Of a stretch of 64,000 bases of DNA, positions 31,403 to 41,301 are shown piece after piece. Made by a program: the position numbers and the translations under genes. The stretch's first letter is position 1; each line of letters starts with the position of its first letter. The notes below the pieces were generated by a model. It was given only the letters and a program-made list of their open reading frames with translations. It did no database searches and had not been told where the DNA came from. The stretch comes from Thereva unica (Eukaryota; Arthropoda; Insecta; Diptera; Therevidae), in contig OX465281.1 of assembly GCA_949987705.1 (NCBI GenBank), positions 141,780,876 through 141,844,875 on the forward strand, written 5' to 3'.

Positions 31403-32725
31403 ATGTCGTACAAAGAATGCATGAAATCAGAATTGGATCTTTTTTCAACACCACCAGTTCAGAGCAATATTTTGAAAAGAGAAGAAGTAGCATATAAGCC
31501 AATAGCCTCGCTCGACAACTCCTCCGTTCTAGAGTTTGTAACTTTGGGTCATGGAGATACATACCGTGATTTATCTAGCATATATCTTCGTTTAAAATTG
31601 CAATTAATTAAAATAAAAGATGGAAAAGAAGAACTTTATCCAGATGATGGTGATGCTCCAGGTTTAATAAACAATATTTTACACTCCATATTTCGCCAGT
31701 GCACTGTATATTTGAATGGAAAACCAATTGCTCAAACCGACCACAATTACAATTATCGCGCTTATATTGAAAATTTATTAAATTATGGCAAAGATGCGGC
31801 ATCTACCCATTTGGAGTCGGTTGGCTGGTATCTTGACAAAGATGACGCGGAAATTGCAGATATCGATAAACCCGTTGCTGAATTACACCAAGGCTATTTA
31901 GATCGGCAAAAACTCTTCAATAAAAGTAATGTAGTTGAATTGATGGGGAAAATCCATACTGACTTGCTTAATCAGGATAAGTTGCTATTAAACGGTGTCG
32001 ATTTACGTGTTGTTTTATCGCTTGAAAAACCAGAATTTTATATTTTATCCAAGGACGGTACCGACTCACCACAATTAAAAATCTTGGATGCAACCATGTA
32101 CATGAATCACGTGACAGTTAATCCGAATATTTTATTAGCACATGAGACAGTTTTACAGCGATCAAACGCCATATACCCATACAAGCGAGTTGAAGTTAAA
32201 AGTTACACTATTCCAGCAAACACATTCACACTTTCACTGGATAATATCGTCATCGGACAGTTACCGAACTTAATAATTTTTGGAATGGTGGACAATGATG
32301 CTTACACGGCCAGAAGAACAAAGAACCCCTTCAACTTTAAACATAACAACATTACCAGATTCAATTTATCAGTGAATGGCGTGCAGATACCAAATCAACC
32401 TCTCGAATTTGACTACTCAAAAGATAATCCGATTAGTACACGCGGATACAATACGTTATTCAGGGGAACAGGTATTCATTATTTCGATAAAGGTCATCAA
32501 ATATCCAAGAAATTATTTGACAAGGGATGTTTTCTTCTCGCTTTCGATTTAACAACAGACAATTCATATAACGCGACTTGTGGCAATTTACTAAATCAGG
32601 GAACAGTACGAGTTGAAGGAAAATTTAGAGACGCGTTAAAAAATAGTGTGACATGCATTGTATATGCCGAGTACGATGGAAGCATTGAAATTGACAAGGA
32701 TCGAAATGTTTACACAAATTTTTAA
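31403..32725 (+). CDS. Polinton major capsid protein (double jelly-roll hexon type)
   Basis: 440 aa. The N-terminal block CMKSELDLFSTPPVQSNIL and the later FRQCTVYLNGKPIAQT and NYRAYIENLLNYG are the conserved signature of the F54H12.2-like family, now recognised as the Polinton/adintovirus hexon. Hexon trimers build the icosahedral shell. The protein is of full length for the insect type with no lesion. It follows the small basic peptide and precedes the 112-aa unknown and the protease, the expected late-gene order. It should be the best-preserved marker of the element. Confidence 0.9.
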   Translation: MSYKECMKSELDLFSTPPVQSNILKREEVAYKPIASLDNSSVLEFVTLGHGDTYRDLSSIYLRLKLQLIKIKDGKEELYPDDGDAPGLINNILHSIFRQCTVYLNGKPIAQTDHNYNYRAYIENLLNYGKDAASTHLESVGWYLDKDDAEIADIDKPVAELHQGYLDRQKLFNKSNVVELMGKIHTDLLNQDKLLLNGVDLRVVLSLEKPEFYILSKDGTDSPQLKILDATMYMNHVTVNPNILLAHETVLQRSNAIYPYKRVEVKSYTIPANTFTLSLDNIVIGQLPNLIIFGMVDNDAYTARRTKNPFNFKHNNITRFNLSVNGVQIPNQPLEFDYSKDNPISTRGYNTLFRGTGIHYFDKGHQISKKLFDKGCFLLAFDLTTDNSYNATCGNLLNQGTVRVEGKFRDALKNSVTCIVYAEYDGSIEIDKDRNVYTNF

Positions 32726-32728
32726 ATC

Positions 32729-32736
32729 TATATAAG
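32729..32736 (+). promoter_or_regulatory. TATA-like box before the 112-aa gene
   Basis: tatataag lies 54 bases before the ATG at 32791. The same eight bases occur at 33661 before the next plus gene and, on minus, at 34874-34881 before the 34338-34817 gene. The recurrence suggests a shared promoter element. Confidence 0.4.
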
Positions 32737-32790
32737 GTGGATACGATATGTTCCAACTGTTAGTTGGTGAATTGATTTATTACGGTAACA

Positions 32791-33129
32791 ATGAGCTGTT
32801 TAATTAATGTGGAATACTTTTGTGGAGGTGAATATACCTTCTTTAAAAAAGTCTCTTTCGCTGGATTCACTGCGCAAAATAAAACGTTTGCGAAGGAAAT
32901 AATTTTTAAATATCCAACATCTACTACAGAATGCAACGAGCAACAACAATCAACTAAATTTGGTAACCTTGAACTAAAACGGATAGATGAAGACCTTATA
33001 AAAACTCTGGCGAAATTTAAGACAATCTTTGTTCGTGGAACACCAACTAAGGAGTTTATAAATAACTACGTTACATCTCTCACCAATGTCATTGACCTAG
33101 AAGCAGCATTTACCTGTGAACAAGAATGA
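32791..33129 (+). CDS. Small Polinton protein, 112 aa, related to the gene at 34338-34817
   Basis: Function unknown. The end of the protein reads TIFVRGTPTKEFINNYV then VIDLE, matching the pattern TIYVKGLEKEKFIRKYL then IIQLE in the larger minus-strand gene at 34338-34817. It stops where the relative goes on to a cysteine/histidine-bearing tail (CMIHGKSPTLRCA), so it may be a shortened paralogue. Its end overlaps the protease ATG (33126) by four bases, as in co-transcribed genes. Confidence 0.6.
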   Translation: MSCLINVEYFCGGEYTFFKKVSFAGFTAQNKTFAKEIIFKYPTSTTECNEQQQSTKFGNLELKRIDEDLIKTLAKFKTIFVRGTPTKEFINNYVTSLTNVIDLEAAFTCEQE

Positions 33130-33653
33130 ACACGATCGAGCTTGCAACTGCATTGACAAATAATCGCGTAACAAACAAATTTTTTAGAGGAGTCTTCCCA
33201 TGCAACCATCTACCACAAAAAATAAAAAAACCAGCATGCGTCATAGCTAATACAGATCCAGCACACAAAGACGGAACTCATTGGGTTGCATTTTATTTCC
33301 CTAAACAAGGCTCGGCAGAGTACTTTGACTCATTTGGAAGGTATCCCACCAATAAATATTTTCAAAGATTTCTATTAAATAATTCAAAGAATTTTTTGAA
33401 TAATAAAAAACGATTGCAAAGTCAATTTTCAGCAACTTGTGGACATTATTGCTGTGTATTTCTATATTCACGATGCAGGGGAAAAAGCTTGAAAACTTTT
33501 TTAAAAGAATTCGCCTCCAGCGATTTCAGTTCAAATGATAATAAAATTATTAATTTATATTTAAAGAATTTTTCACAAAATGGTGGAGATTTCTGTAACC
33601 AATCATGCAAAGCAGAGGTCAGTACTATAAAAACCCCAAACAGAGGATGTTAA
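33126..33653 (+). CDS. Adenain-type cysteine protease
   Basis: Virion maturation protease of the adenovirus/Polinton type (C5/C48-like). The catalytic His is in GTHWVAFYF (about residue 52), followed by the acidic residue in EYFDSFG, the Gln in the QFSATCGHYC segment, and the nucleophile Cys in TCGHYCC (about residue 105). 175 aa, close to the usual length. No lesion. It probably cuts the minor capsid and core proteins encoded beside it. Confidence 0.9.
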   Translation: MNTIELATALTNNRVTNKFFRGVFPCNHLPQKIKKPACVIANTDPAHKDGTHWVAFYFPKQGSAEYFDSFGRYPTNKYFQRFLLNNSKNFLNNKKRLQSQFSATCGHYCCVFLYSRCRGKSLKTFLKEFASSDFSSNDNKIINLYLKNFSQNGGDFCNQSCKAEVSTIKTPNRGC

Positions 33654-33682
33654 TATTCAGTATATAAGTTTAAATTGGTAGC

Positions 33683-34231
33683 ATGGAGCCATCACGTAAG
33701 AGACAAAGGACCACTGGTGCTAAAGGAGAAAAGAAGTTGTCCAAATGTAAAGCAAAAGTTGTGGGTGAAAATCTGTTATTAAACTACACATATCATCTGG
33801 ACGATTGTCACAACCGGAAAATAATTCTCGGATTTGACCCATCATCATTTGAGGCAAAAATAGTGTTTCACCGCCACGGACTCATACCAATATCAGTATC
33901 TTATTCTGAATGGACAACAATTTACAGCTATCTTAGCGCTTTAAAAATCAAAATGGAAAATACATCTCCAGCAAATCAACCAAAGCTGCAAAAAGAACAC
34001 AAAATCCCCGTTGGCAGTGGCAGCATCACCTTAAGACAGGCTGAACTTTGTAAACTATTTGAAATGCTGAAATTTTTAAATATCGTAATAAATGCTGAAA
34101 TTTTTAAATATCGTGCGGATAGTGTGAAAGAATGTTATAGAAAATATGTTGAAAAATGTAAAGAAAAAAATGTATTGACATTAGCATGCGAAGATTTTTT
34201 ATTCCAAGTCGAACATCTTATGTACACTTAA
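33683..34231 (+). CDS. Unknown Polinton protein, 182 aa, with internal 28-bp duplication
   Basis: No family recognised. The N-terminus is lysine/arginine-rich (MEPSRKRQRTTGAKGEKK), as in nuclear or DNA-binding proteins, and the middle has the strand-like FDPSSFEAKIVFHRHGLIPI. A 28-bp block (aatgctgaaatttttaaata...) is repeated in tandem at 34063 and 34091. Since 28 is not a multiple of three, the two copies are read in different frames, yet the ORF stays open for another 40 codons. Upstream is tatataag at 33661, only 14 bases from the ATG. Confidence 0.6.
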   Translation: MEPSRKRQRTTGAKGEKKLSKCKAKVVGENLLLNYTYHLDDCHNRKIILGFDPSSFEAKIVFHRHGLIPISVSYSEWTTIYSYLSALKIKMENTSPANQPKLQKEHKIPVGSGSITLRQAELCKLFEMLKFLNIVINAEIFKYRADSVKECYRKYVEKCKEKNVLTLACEDFLFQVEHLMYT

Positions 34232-34337
34232 ATTATTCTCGACTTTTTATGAAATACCGTTGTACTGTATTGCAAATCTTGTTTTTGATACGATAAATTT
34301 TGAATGCAAATAAATAAAATAAAACTAAAGATATTTT

Positions 34338-34817
34338 TTATTTAAAAAATTTATTCACTAACATGTATAAATATATATTAACACAATTTTGAACGGCACA
34401 TCGAAGAGTAGGTGACTTTCCATGTATCATACAGAAAGACTCAAAGTTTTCCAAGTTACTTAGTTTTGGTATTTCCAGCTGGATTATTTTCGCTTCAGGG
34501 AGGTATTTCCGGATAAATTTTTCCTTTTCCAATCCTTTCACATAAATTGTTGAATTTGAATAATTCGTCAATAGGTTGGGTAATTCATTGTAATCAATAT
34601 TTCCACCATTCCATCTTAATCCATTTATTTTCCTAAAGTTGAAATCATCCTGCCAACGAGCTCTTGGTGTCAATTCACTATACGAAAAAGGAGGCTTAAG
34701 GTAGTATAAGCTCGGTAAAAGTGATCCGTGTTGTAAGACTACCATCTCCTTAGCAAACAGCTGTCCATTTACTCCACTGACAAATTGTATATCCACGATA
34801 ACTGTTGTAGAATTCAT
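34338..34817 (-). CDS. Small Polinton protein, 159 aa, of a recurrent insect Maverick family
   Basis: Convergent with the 182-aa gene. Pattern: VIVDIQFVSG at the start, PPFSYSELTPRARWQDDFN in the middle, INGLRWNGG, TIYVKGLEKEKFIRKYL, and a tail with C...H...C (FCMIHGKSPTLRCAVQN). I recall similar proteins in arthropod Maverick-like elements. The strand/helix order is reminiscent of an inactive DnaQ-like fold, but this is a guess. tatataag lies 56 bases upstream on minus. The gene at 32791 shares its central pattern. Confidence 0.6.
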   Translation of the reverse strand: MNSTTVIVDIQFVSGVNGQLFAKEMVVLQHGSLLPSLYYLKPPFSYSELTPRARWQDDFNFRKINGLRWNGGNIDYNELPNLLTNYSNSTIYVKGLEKEKFIRKYLPEAKIIQLEIPKLSNLENFESFCMIHGKSPTLRCAVQNCVNIYLYMLVNKFFK

Positions 34818-35077
34818 GACTTTAACGATCCAAGAGAAAATATTAAATGACTTTTAAATACATGTTTTAATGTCTTATATATCTTAACAAATATGGAACT
34901 CATTTCCACACCAACCCCAGAGGTAGAGTTTTTGGTGCGTTTTTTTTATCATGTGGTATCCCCATTAGGCCTACTCCACGAATCTTATTCATATAGCTTA
35001 TTCTTCTAAATTGGCAGGGTGTAAGCAGTGATAAATTCATGTATTTATCTCTGTTGTTGTCTCACAAACACATTTTC

Positions 35078-38000
35078 TCATCTTTTCTGTCGTTTAAACC
35101 CGTATGGTAGGGAGCTGAAATCTTCCAAAAATCTTCGTTTATTTGAAGTCACTTTATATTTTTTTATTTCCGGAACTGTTATTACCTCGTGATCTTTTGT
35201 GCGACGAATATTTTTTGATAGGATAGGAATATAGTCTTCCTCGTTGTTATTTAATATCATATTTTTAATTGAATCTAAATTGACATGTTGTGAAGCTTCA
35301 TAATTCAGACAGATTCCCTTTACCTTACTCTGTACCTTGTGCTATAAACTGCGTATGCGTAATTTTTAGGGCCTCCACTTGTAAAAGTTTTTATATAACT
35401 ACCAGGGCCGTAGCATTCTAACTCATCGGTCATATCTCCAATGAATTCTCCAGTTGGGGGATCGTATTCTCCCTCTCTGCTAATATATATGACAGAATCA
35501 GTATCATAATATAAAACTCTTTCTCCAAGCTGCTCCAAATAGCTAAATAATTTAAGTCTTGCCTGTGTGGTGGTATAAGATGCTATAGAAACGTTAACTG
35601 TTCCTAGAGACTCTGCAGCTTCTTCTCTATAATTCCAGTTTACAATTAGCGTTTCTTCATTGATTGGAAGAAGATGTTGTACCTCTACTGCCGGATTTAT
35701 TAGAAACTGATACAATTCTCCTGAACTGTTAATTATATTGGTTCTCGGTTGGTTTTCTCGTTGTCCAAATTTTCCCCAAAAGGAGTTTAAAATTAACTTA
35801 GCCCGGGATTTTTATTAACTTCTGAATACTCCAGTTTTACACCTTCATTTTGCAGAAATTCCTCCAAGTATTTTCTCTTTTCCTTTTCATCCGAACTGCA
35901 TTTGCTGGGCCATCCTGATGCCTGCTGTTTCATCTTGATAAATTTGTTCATCATAGAAGTAAACAGTCCACCCGAAAGGTTTGATTTGTCGTACGCCTCA
36001 GTTTTGTAACTCCATATTTCGTATGTATCCAACATTTTGTATCCTCTACTTAGAGCCGTTTTTACCTCGTCAATTACCCATGTTCCAATCAGAGCTCTTT
36101 GCTCATCCGTGTGTGAGCATTCATGATGTTGGTTTTTCTCCTCACTACATCTATGACATAGGGGGAACATTAATTTATTATTCTGTCTAATCGGTAGAAC
36201 TGGATGATACATTCCTTCGGGTGGTAAAATTTTACATTTGATCAGACCATCTATTTTATCTAAATCAACTTTGGAGCATGCATCTGTTCCGACATATAAT
36301 TCATGGTGGCCGACTGGGAATTTTCCATACTTGCAAACCCATGGATACAATGAACATACATCTATTTATTTTATTTTTTCACCTGGCTTGCATTCGTAAT
36401 GTGTATAAACATTACCTGTTCGACCACCATAAAAAGCATCTCTGGGATTTAAAGGTGAGTGTACCAGTAAAGGATGGTCTCTTAAAGCTTGAATGTCTTT
36501 ATTCATTTCCATCAGTCTGAGAAAATCACACTCCCACATCTCAATGACCTCGTATCCATAAGAACGTAAACGCCCCGTCTTTGCGTTTGTTACTTCGTAT
36601 CGGTGATTTAGAGTATCGTTTTGGTCATCATGAAGAGGTTGATCACGGTTATGTTTCAAACATGTGGGGTGTCCGTGGTAATAGCAACCATGGAATTCAA
36701 AAATTTGATTAGACTCTGCACAATAGCCGTCTACTTTTACTCCTTTCAGAACAACTTCTCTTTGTTTAGCTGCATGTGTAATATTAATCCCTCTGCGTTT
36801 TTCTTCATATATTAGCCATTGAATTGCTATTTCTGACTGATTATCGGCATATCTATATCCCTTTCTTGGAATAATACCAATAGTATTTGGTCTAAGAAAA
36901 TTGCGTCGAAAAACTAAATTGCATGCAGAGGCAATAGTTGTCGCCTCAACAAACGGATCAACTCTGCATTCTACCAACATCAATTTTCTAAATTTTAAGC
37001 ATGCCTCTGTTAAAATCTGCACGTCGCTAATGCAATAGTCTACAATATCACGCTGCATATCAAAGTCTTCATTTTTATGTTCCTCGTACCATTTTAGGAA
37101 ACTATCGCGATCTTCAGTTTTCATTGAGTCGGGACTGTAATATTTTACAGCCGGTAATTTCCCAATATATTCCTTATTCTCGAACGTGTTAAATAGATGA
37201 GGGAAGTATCCTTTTTTATACACTGAAGGTAGATCAAAAGCCTTTGGTAGTTGTGATAGGCTCATAGGAAAATAATTTAGCGAATCGATAAATTTTATGT
37301 TGTCCAACTGCATCATTATAATTTTCGTTCCCCGCATTATTAATTTGGGTTTCAGGTCTGTCTTTTTCAGGATGTAATTTAGTATGAATTGATGGTCAAA
37401 CGCCTGACCATTATGAGCTATGACTACTACCCTTTTAAATTTGCCCCTCCTTAACTCCAACAAATCTTTCAAAAACTCGCTCACTACATTAGTTTGGTAA
37501 ATCTTCAATCTATATCCACATTTTTGGCAGAAATGTAACTTTTCTATATCAATACAGAGTTCACAACGCCTCGGAGCTACACATAAATTTGGTTCATGCA
37601 GCTTTATGTCATCAGCTGATTCTCCTTCTATATATTTTTGATCTAAATCCTTCTCCTGTCTTGTTTCCAGATCGTAAAAGACAAAAAGAGTATCTTTTGT
37701 CGGCGGTGTTCTGACATCTGATTGTATAAAGCAGAAGTGTCCTTGTTCCACGTGTTTATCACAGATCTTGCAAAAATATTCACCGCATATATGAGGTTTA
37801 TCTGATTTATATGTCTTGAGACAATCTTTGCATTTTTTTACTACCTCGCAAACACTTTTATTATTTAGAGATCCTGAAGCTTTATGATTGTTGAAGCAAA
37901 ATTGTCCTCTAAAATGTCGATTACAATCTTTACACAATTTTTCGTATGAGTCTTTAGCGCATGCTGGAGTCTGTTGACAGCAGGGGCAGGCAGTTCCTCC

Positions 38001-38906
38001 ACATCTGTGATCGTTTTTGTTGTTGTATGGTACATGGCACTCCTCACAATAATAACTACAGCAAAATGCGGCAGTTAGCGAACCTATGACATTGTAATGA
38101 TTGTTGTGGTACAGCAAATTTAGTTTTTTGCCGGTATTTTGTCCCTCAAATATCACATCTCTTCCTCTAGCACCATATCTATACACTATAATCTTATAAT
38201 CTTTCAGATGTTCTTGAAATTTTTGCAACTCTGGAATTCCAGCACCTTCATTGGGTATATTTATCCCAGATTCAGATAAAAGTTCTGTAGCTCTTTGAGT
38301 TTGTAGTTTTCCAAAATCCCGTCTTACTTTGACGTACTCTGCATCCTTATTCACGTTGGATATGGCAACAATTAATGCTCTTGCTAGACATAGGTTATCC
38401 TTGTTTTTTATTACTACGATACCCCTTCTCTTTGCACATTCCTCATCAAATGTGTTGTATTTCCTTGCTCTATCATTTCCTCTCCCTTGTGGTAGTCTAA
38501 CTGTGGTAACACTCAAACAGAACGTGTCGGTACTTAATCCACTTGAATTGCTTTGAAAATTTTTTCCAATGGTGTCCCACACATCGGACACCTTCAGTGT
38601 GGAGGCCAATCTGTAGCTTAACCACCCTGGACCTTTCTCCATAAATGAGGTTCCACAAAAGGTAAAACCAAGGAAATTATCTGGCTGAACTTCTAACAGC
38701 GCATGTTGAACAATATCGTCTACTGCACTTTTGACCCAATCTGAGGGTTCCACATTTGCAGGTGGGCTATTGGTTTTGAAATTAATTTTGCGCCCCCTCA
38801 GATTGAAACGTCTGATATGCGCTGACGTATCGCTAGTGATGGAAAATTTACTAAACATTCCAAGCTCCTCGTCTACCTGAGCCCTAAGCTTCAACATTTT
38901 TTTCAT
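35078..38906 (-). pseudogene. polB: Protein-primed DNA polymerase B with OTU-like N-terminal domain, broken
   Basis: Replicates the linear element from a protein primer. By approximate residue: N-terminal region; OTU-like cysteine protease signature (DNLCLA about 165, HYNVI about 268); a set of CxxC/H zinc clusters (275-385); 3'-5' exonuclease motifs (YDLETR about 408, HNGQAFD about 497, YCISD about 622); palm motif A (DVCSLYP) just after the first stop; motif B (LILNSFWGKFGQR); and motif C (YYDTDSVIY). Lesions seen: an in-frame TAA at 36366-36368 just before motif A, a frame change near 35800-35830 before motif B, and another near 35325-35335 toward the C-terminus. Open pieces are 36366-38906, 35793-36350, 35320-35715 and 35078-35260. 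As it stands it cannot make full-length polymerase. Confidence 0.9.
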
Positions 38907-39214
38907 GCTTAAATTAACTAGTTGCTCACCCTTTTTTTATTTTTAAATATAAGTATATCCCCCACACTTTTACACTTTAAAACAATATTAACACTCGAAC
39001 TTCCTTTTTATTTTTAAATATACATCTACCCACACTTTTACACTTTTTAAAACAATGTTAACACTCAAAATTCCAATTAGTTTAACTTATGAAAGCGCTT
39101 GTGGTTTTTTAAAGTTAAACTGTCAAGGTAAATACTTCCAACTCACTTTCCGCGATTTTAAAATCAACCTTCGAATGACGGAGATGCATTCGGGTAGGTT
39201 TTTATATACGCGAC
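38907..39214. other. AT-rich spacer upstream of polB
   Basis: Non-coding. A short repeat, about 'ccttttta/tttttaaatataagtatatccc' then 'ccacacttttacacttt', appears twice (about 38930 and 39000). A TATA-like ttttatata lies at about 39199. It probably belongs to the regulatory region between polB (minus) and the gene at 40002 (plus). Confidence 0.45.
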
Positions 39215-39780
39215 CCAACGCAAAACAAAACAAAAACAAACGGGCTCTTGCAGCTGCACCGGATCATGTGCAATTGCGCAGTATATCTGCTTGCGTGATC
39301 GCAATTAATTATTAATGCGACTTGTTTCAATCTTTGGAAGTTGAACTCGCCTGCTTATTTATTTTAATTGGTTCGCTTGGCATCTGCATTTCTTAGCTAG
39401 ATAATAATTTCATTTCTGCGACAGCTGCGAAATGAGCAAAAACGCAAAACAAAACAAAAACAAAACGGGATCTTGCACCTGCAACCGGATCATGTGCAAT
39501 TGCGCAGTATATCTGCTTGCGTGATCGCAATTAATTATTAATGCGACTTGTTTCAATCTTTGGAAGTTGAACTCGCCTGCTTATTTATTTTAATTGGTTC
39601 GCTTGGCATCTGCATTTCTTAACTAGATAATAATTTCATTTCTGCGACAGCTGCGAAATGAGCAAAAACGCAAAACAAAAACAAACGGGATCTTGCAGCT
39701 GCAACCGAATGATGTGCAATTGCGCAGTATATCTGCTTGCGTGATCGTAATAAATTATTAAAGCGACTTGTTTTAACAGT
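39215..39780. repeat. Tandem repeat, about 220-226 bp unit, 2.5 copies
   Basis: The marker caattgcgcagtatatctgc recurs near 39271, 39497 and 39717. Each unit also has tgatcgcaattaattattaatgcg and ctgcgacagctgcgaaatgag, both with partial dyad symmetry. It lies between divergent polB and the rightmost gene, next to the terminal repeat, a place suited to promoters or a replication element. That role is inferred. Confidence 0.8.
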
Positions 39781-39804
39781 ATCAATGTATGGGTAGTTCA
39801 GGCC

Positions 39805-39999
39805 TATATAAACCCCACTTTGGCTGATGATTCTTAAGTAGAGTTTCATCAGTTTTAGAGGAAGGCAGAAGAAACTTTCCAAAGTTAAATCAAGTGAGGA
39901 GCAGAATTTTTTATTGAAAATCAAAAGAAACATTTGGGTAAGAATGTTTTAAATAAATAAATTTTCAATTATTTTACCATTCGACTTTATTCTTTTCAG
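39805..39999 (+). promoter_or_regulatory. TATA box and 62-bp 5' UTR intron of the rightmost Polinton gene
   Basis: tatataaa lies at 39805-39812. Further down, GGGTAAGAAT gives a donor at 39938 and a pyrimidine-rich tattcttttcag ends at 39999, two bases before the ATG at 40002. The 62-bp length is normal for small insect introns. cDNA would prove it. Confidence 0.5.
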
Positions 40000-40001
40000 A
40001 T

Positions 40002-40574
40002 ATGGAAGGCAGTATGAATAGTAATAATTTTGAGTTAAGTGCTGATAGTTTGGAGTCAGCTAGGAAATCGTCAACAAACAAAGGGGTAAAGAGGCGACTT
40101 TTCGAGGAGAAGAAGGAGGAGGATTTTTCTAAGTCGACTCTTAGCAAAAGGAAGAAAAACATGTCCCCTATCATCTTCGTGCATGATGATGATGATACCG
40201 ATGTCGATGAGGTTGAGGAATGTATACTGGAGGAAATCAACAGTTTTCAATATAAGAAATATATTCCTTTGAAAGACATGAAAGTCAACGAAGCCTACAA
40301 CATAATTGATGCCAAGAAGGTGAATACCAAGTTCGGGAAAAAGGTGCTGGTAGAGTTGGAGAATAGTATTATATACTTACCGGGAAGGTATACTGACCTC
40401 TCCGATAGGGGGATTAATTTATTAAAAAAGGGGAAATATGCCATAGAGAATTTGGGAGAGATGGGTAATTCCTTCGAAATCATATTTAAGAAAAGATCAG
40501 GAAATCCCCATGAACTGAATGTGGACGACGGTGAAGGGAACATTATTTTATCACAAAACAGAAAAAAATATTAA
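40002..40574 (+). CDS. Rightmost Polinton gene, 190 aa, possible OB-fold DNA-binding protein
   Basis: The N-terminal part is rich in lysine, serine and acidic residues (a KRRLFEEKKEED stretch, then DDDDTDVDEVEE), suggesting a flexible nuclear tail. The C-terminal part (about residues 90-170: YIPLKDMKVNEAYNIIDAKK, TKFGKKVLVELE, YLPGRYTDL) has a strand pattern like an OB-fold single-strand DNA-binding domain. I recall similar proteins in insect Polintons, but the function is inferred. It is transcribed away from the tandem repeats toward the terminal repeat. No lesion. Confidence 0.6.
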   Translation: MEGSMNSNNFELSADSLESARKSSTNKGVKRRLFEEKKEEDFSKSTLSKRKKNMSPIIFVHDDDDTDVDEVEECILEEINSFQYKKYIPLKDMKVNEAYNIIDAKKVNTKFGKKVLVELENSIIYLPGRYTDLSDRGINLLKKGKYAIENLGEMGNSFEIIFKKRSGNPHELNVDDGEGNIILSQNRKKY

Positions 40575-40679
40575 ATCATGTAAAAACTAAAATTTTAAAA
40601 ATAAATTTCAATGTTTATGTATTTGATTTAAAAATAAAAATGTTAAAATAATTGTTTTTTTTTAATGTATCAAATTGTA
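40575..40679. other. 3' flank of the rightmost Polinton gene
   Basis: AT-rich, with several aataaa-type signals (about 40602, 40635). Nothing else seen. Confidence 0.5.
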
Positions 40680-41114
40680 GTCATTTTCAGGTTTTCAGTT
40701 TTACTTTCGATGCAACCTGTAGAATTTCTTAACCTACACCCCCCATAGCCATGATGTACCCATCCTCAAGTTCGAGCTATCCGGTTCTCAACATTCGCCC
40801 CCGCCGTCTCCCCCGCCCCCGCCGTCGCCCCCGCCACCGCCGTCGTCATCGCTAATACTTACCCTGCACTCCACCTTTCGCCGAGCCATAAGTCTGGCCA
40901 CCCACTTACCATAATTACAAGTGATTAATGACCTGTCAACCGGCCAACCACCTTGACCCACATTCCAACGTGATTCATTGATGACAGGTGATTGATTGAT
41001 CACACCGACCTACTTCCGCAAGCCAGTTCCCATGGACAAGGTCAATGACCTTGACGTGACCTAGTTCCCACGGTCCAGAAAATTTTCCCACCCTCAACCG
41101 CCCCAATAACTACT
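40680..41114 (-). repeat. Polinton right terminal inverted repeat
   Basis: Reverse complement of the left repeat in blocks: inner cattttcaggtttt, catgatgtaccc, ctcaacattcgcccccg, a C-rich run (40798-40850), gctaatacttacc, caagtgattaatgacctgtcaac, and outer tagttcccacgg. The terminal ataactact mirrors agtaggtact on the left. The C-rich run would let the complementary strand form G-quadruplexes. Confidence 0.8.
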
Positions 41115-41301
41115 GACAAAACCAAAAAAAAAAACTTTGAAATAAATGACGAGAAAAATTGTTGGGAATTACTTCACCAAATAAAGCGAGAGAAAAAATA
41201 TATACATATATAAAAATATTGAAATATATATGTATGTAATATCAATGCTCTGAATAAGGTACTCACCTGATTTCGATAGTTGGCCTTGAACTTGGATTGA
41301 T
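41115..41301. other. Flank right of the Polinton
   Basis: Short AT-rich unique sequence. It does not continue the BEL-A pol found on the left flank. Confidence 0.5.

Larger units (their letters stand above)
7946..41114 (+). mobile_element. Polinton/Maverick element with two nested BEL insertions
   Basis: The left end reads agtaggtactagg and the right end (plus) ends ataactact, so the termini are AG...CT inside diverged inverted repeats of roughly 450 bp. It contains integrase, packaging ATPase, penton-like and hexon-like capsid proteins, adenain-type protease and protein-primed polymerase B, the full Polinton core set. After removing BEL-1 (10201-20276) and BEL-2 (22380-31127), about 14,345 bp remain, normal for the group. 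No 6-bp target duplication is seen (gtccgg on the left, gacaaa on the right), so one flank may have been rearranged or a boundary may be off by some bases. Confidence 0.9.

Noticed and set aside
39619..39933. 104-aa minus ORF over the tandem repeats
   Set aside because: Chance reading of the 220-bp repeat and the promoter region of the gene at 40002.
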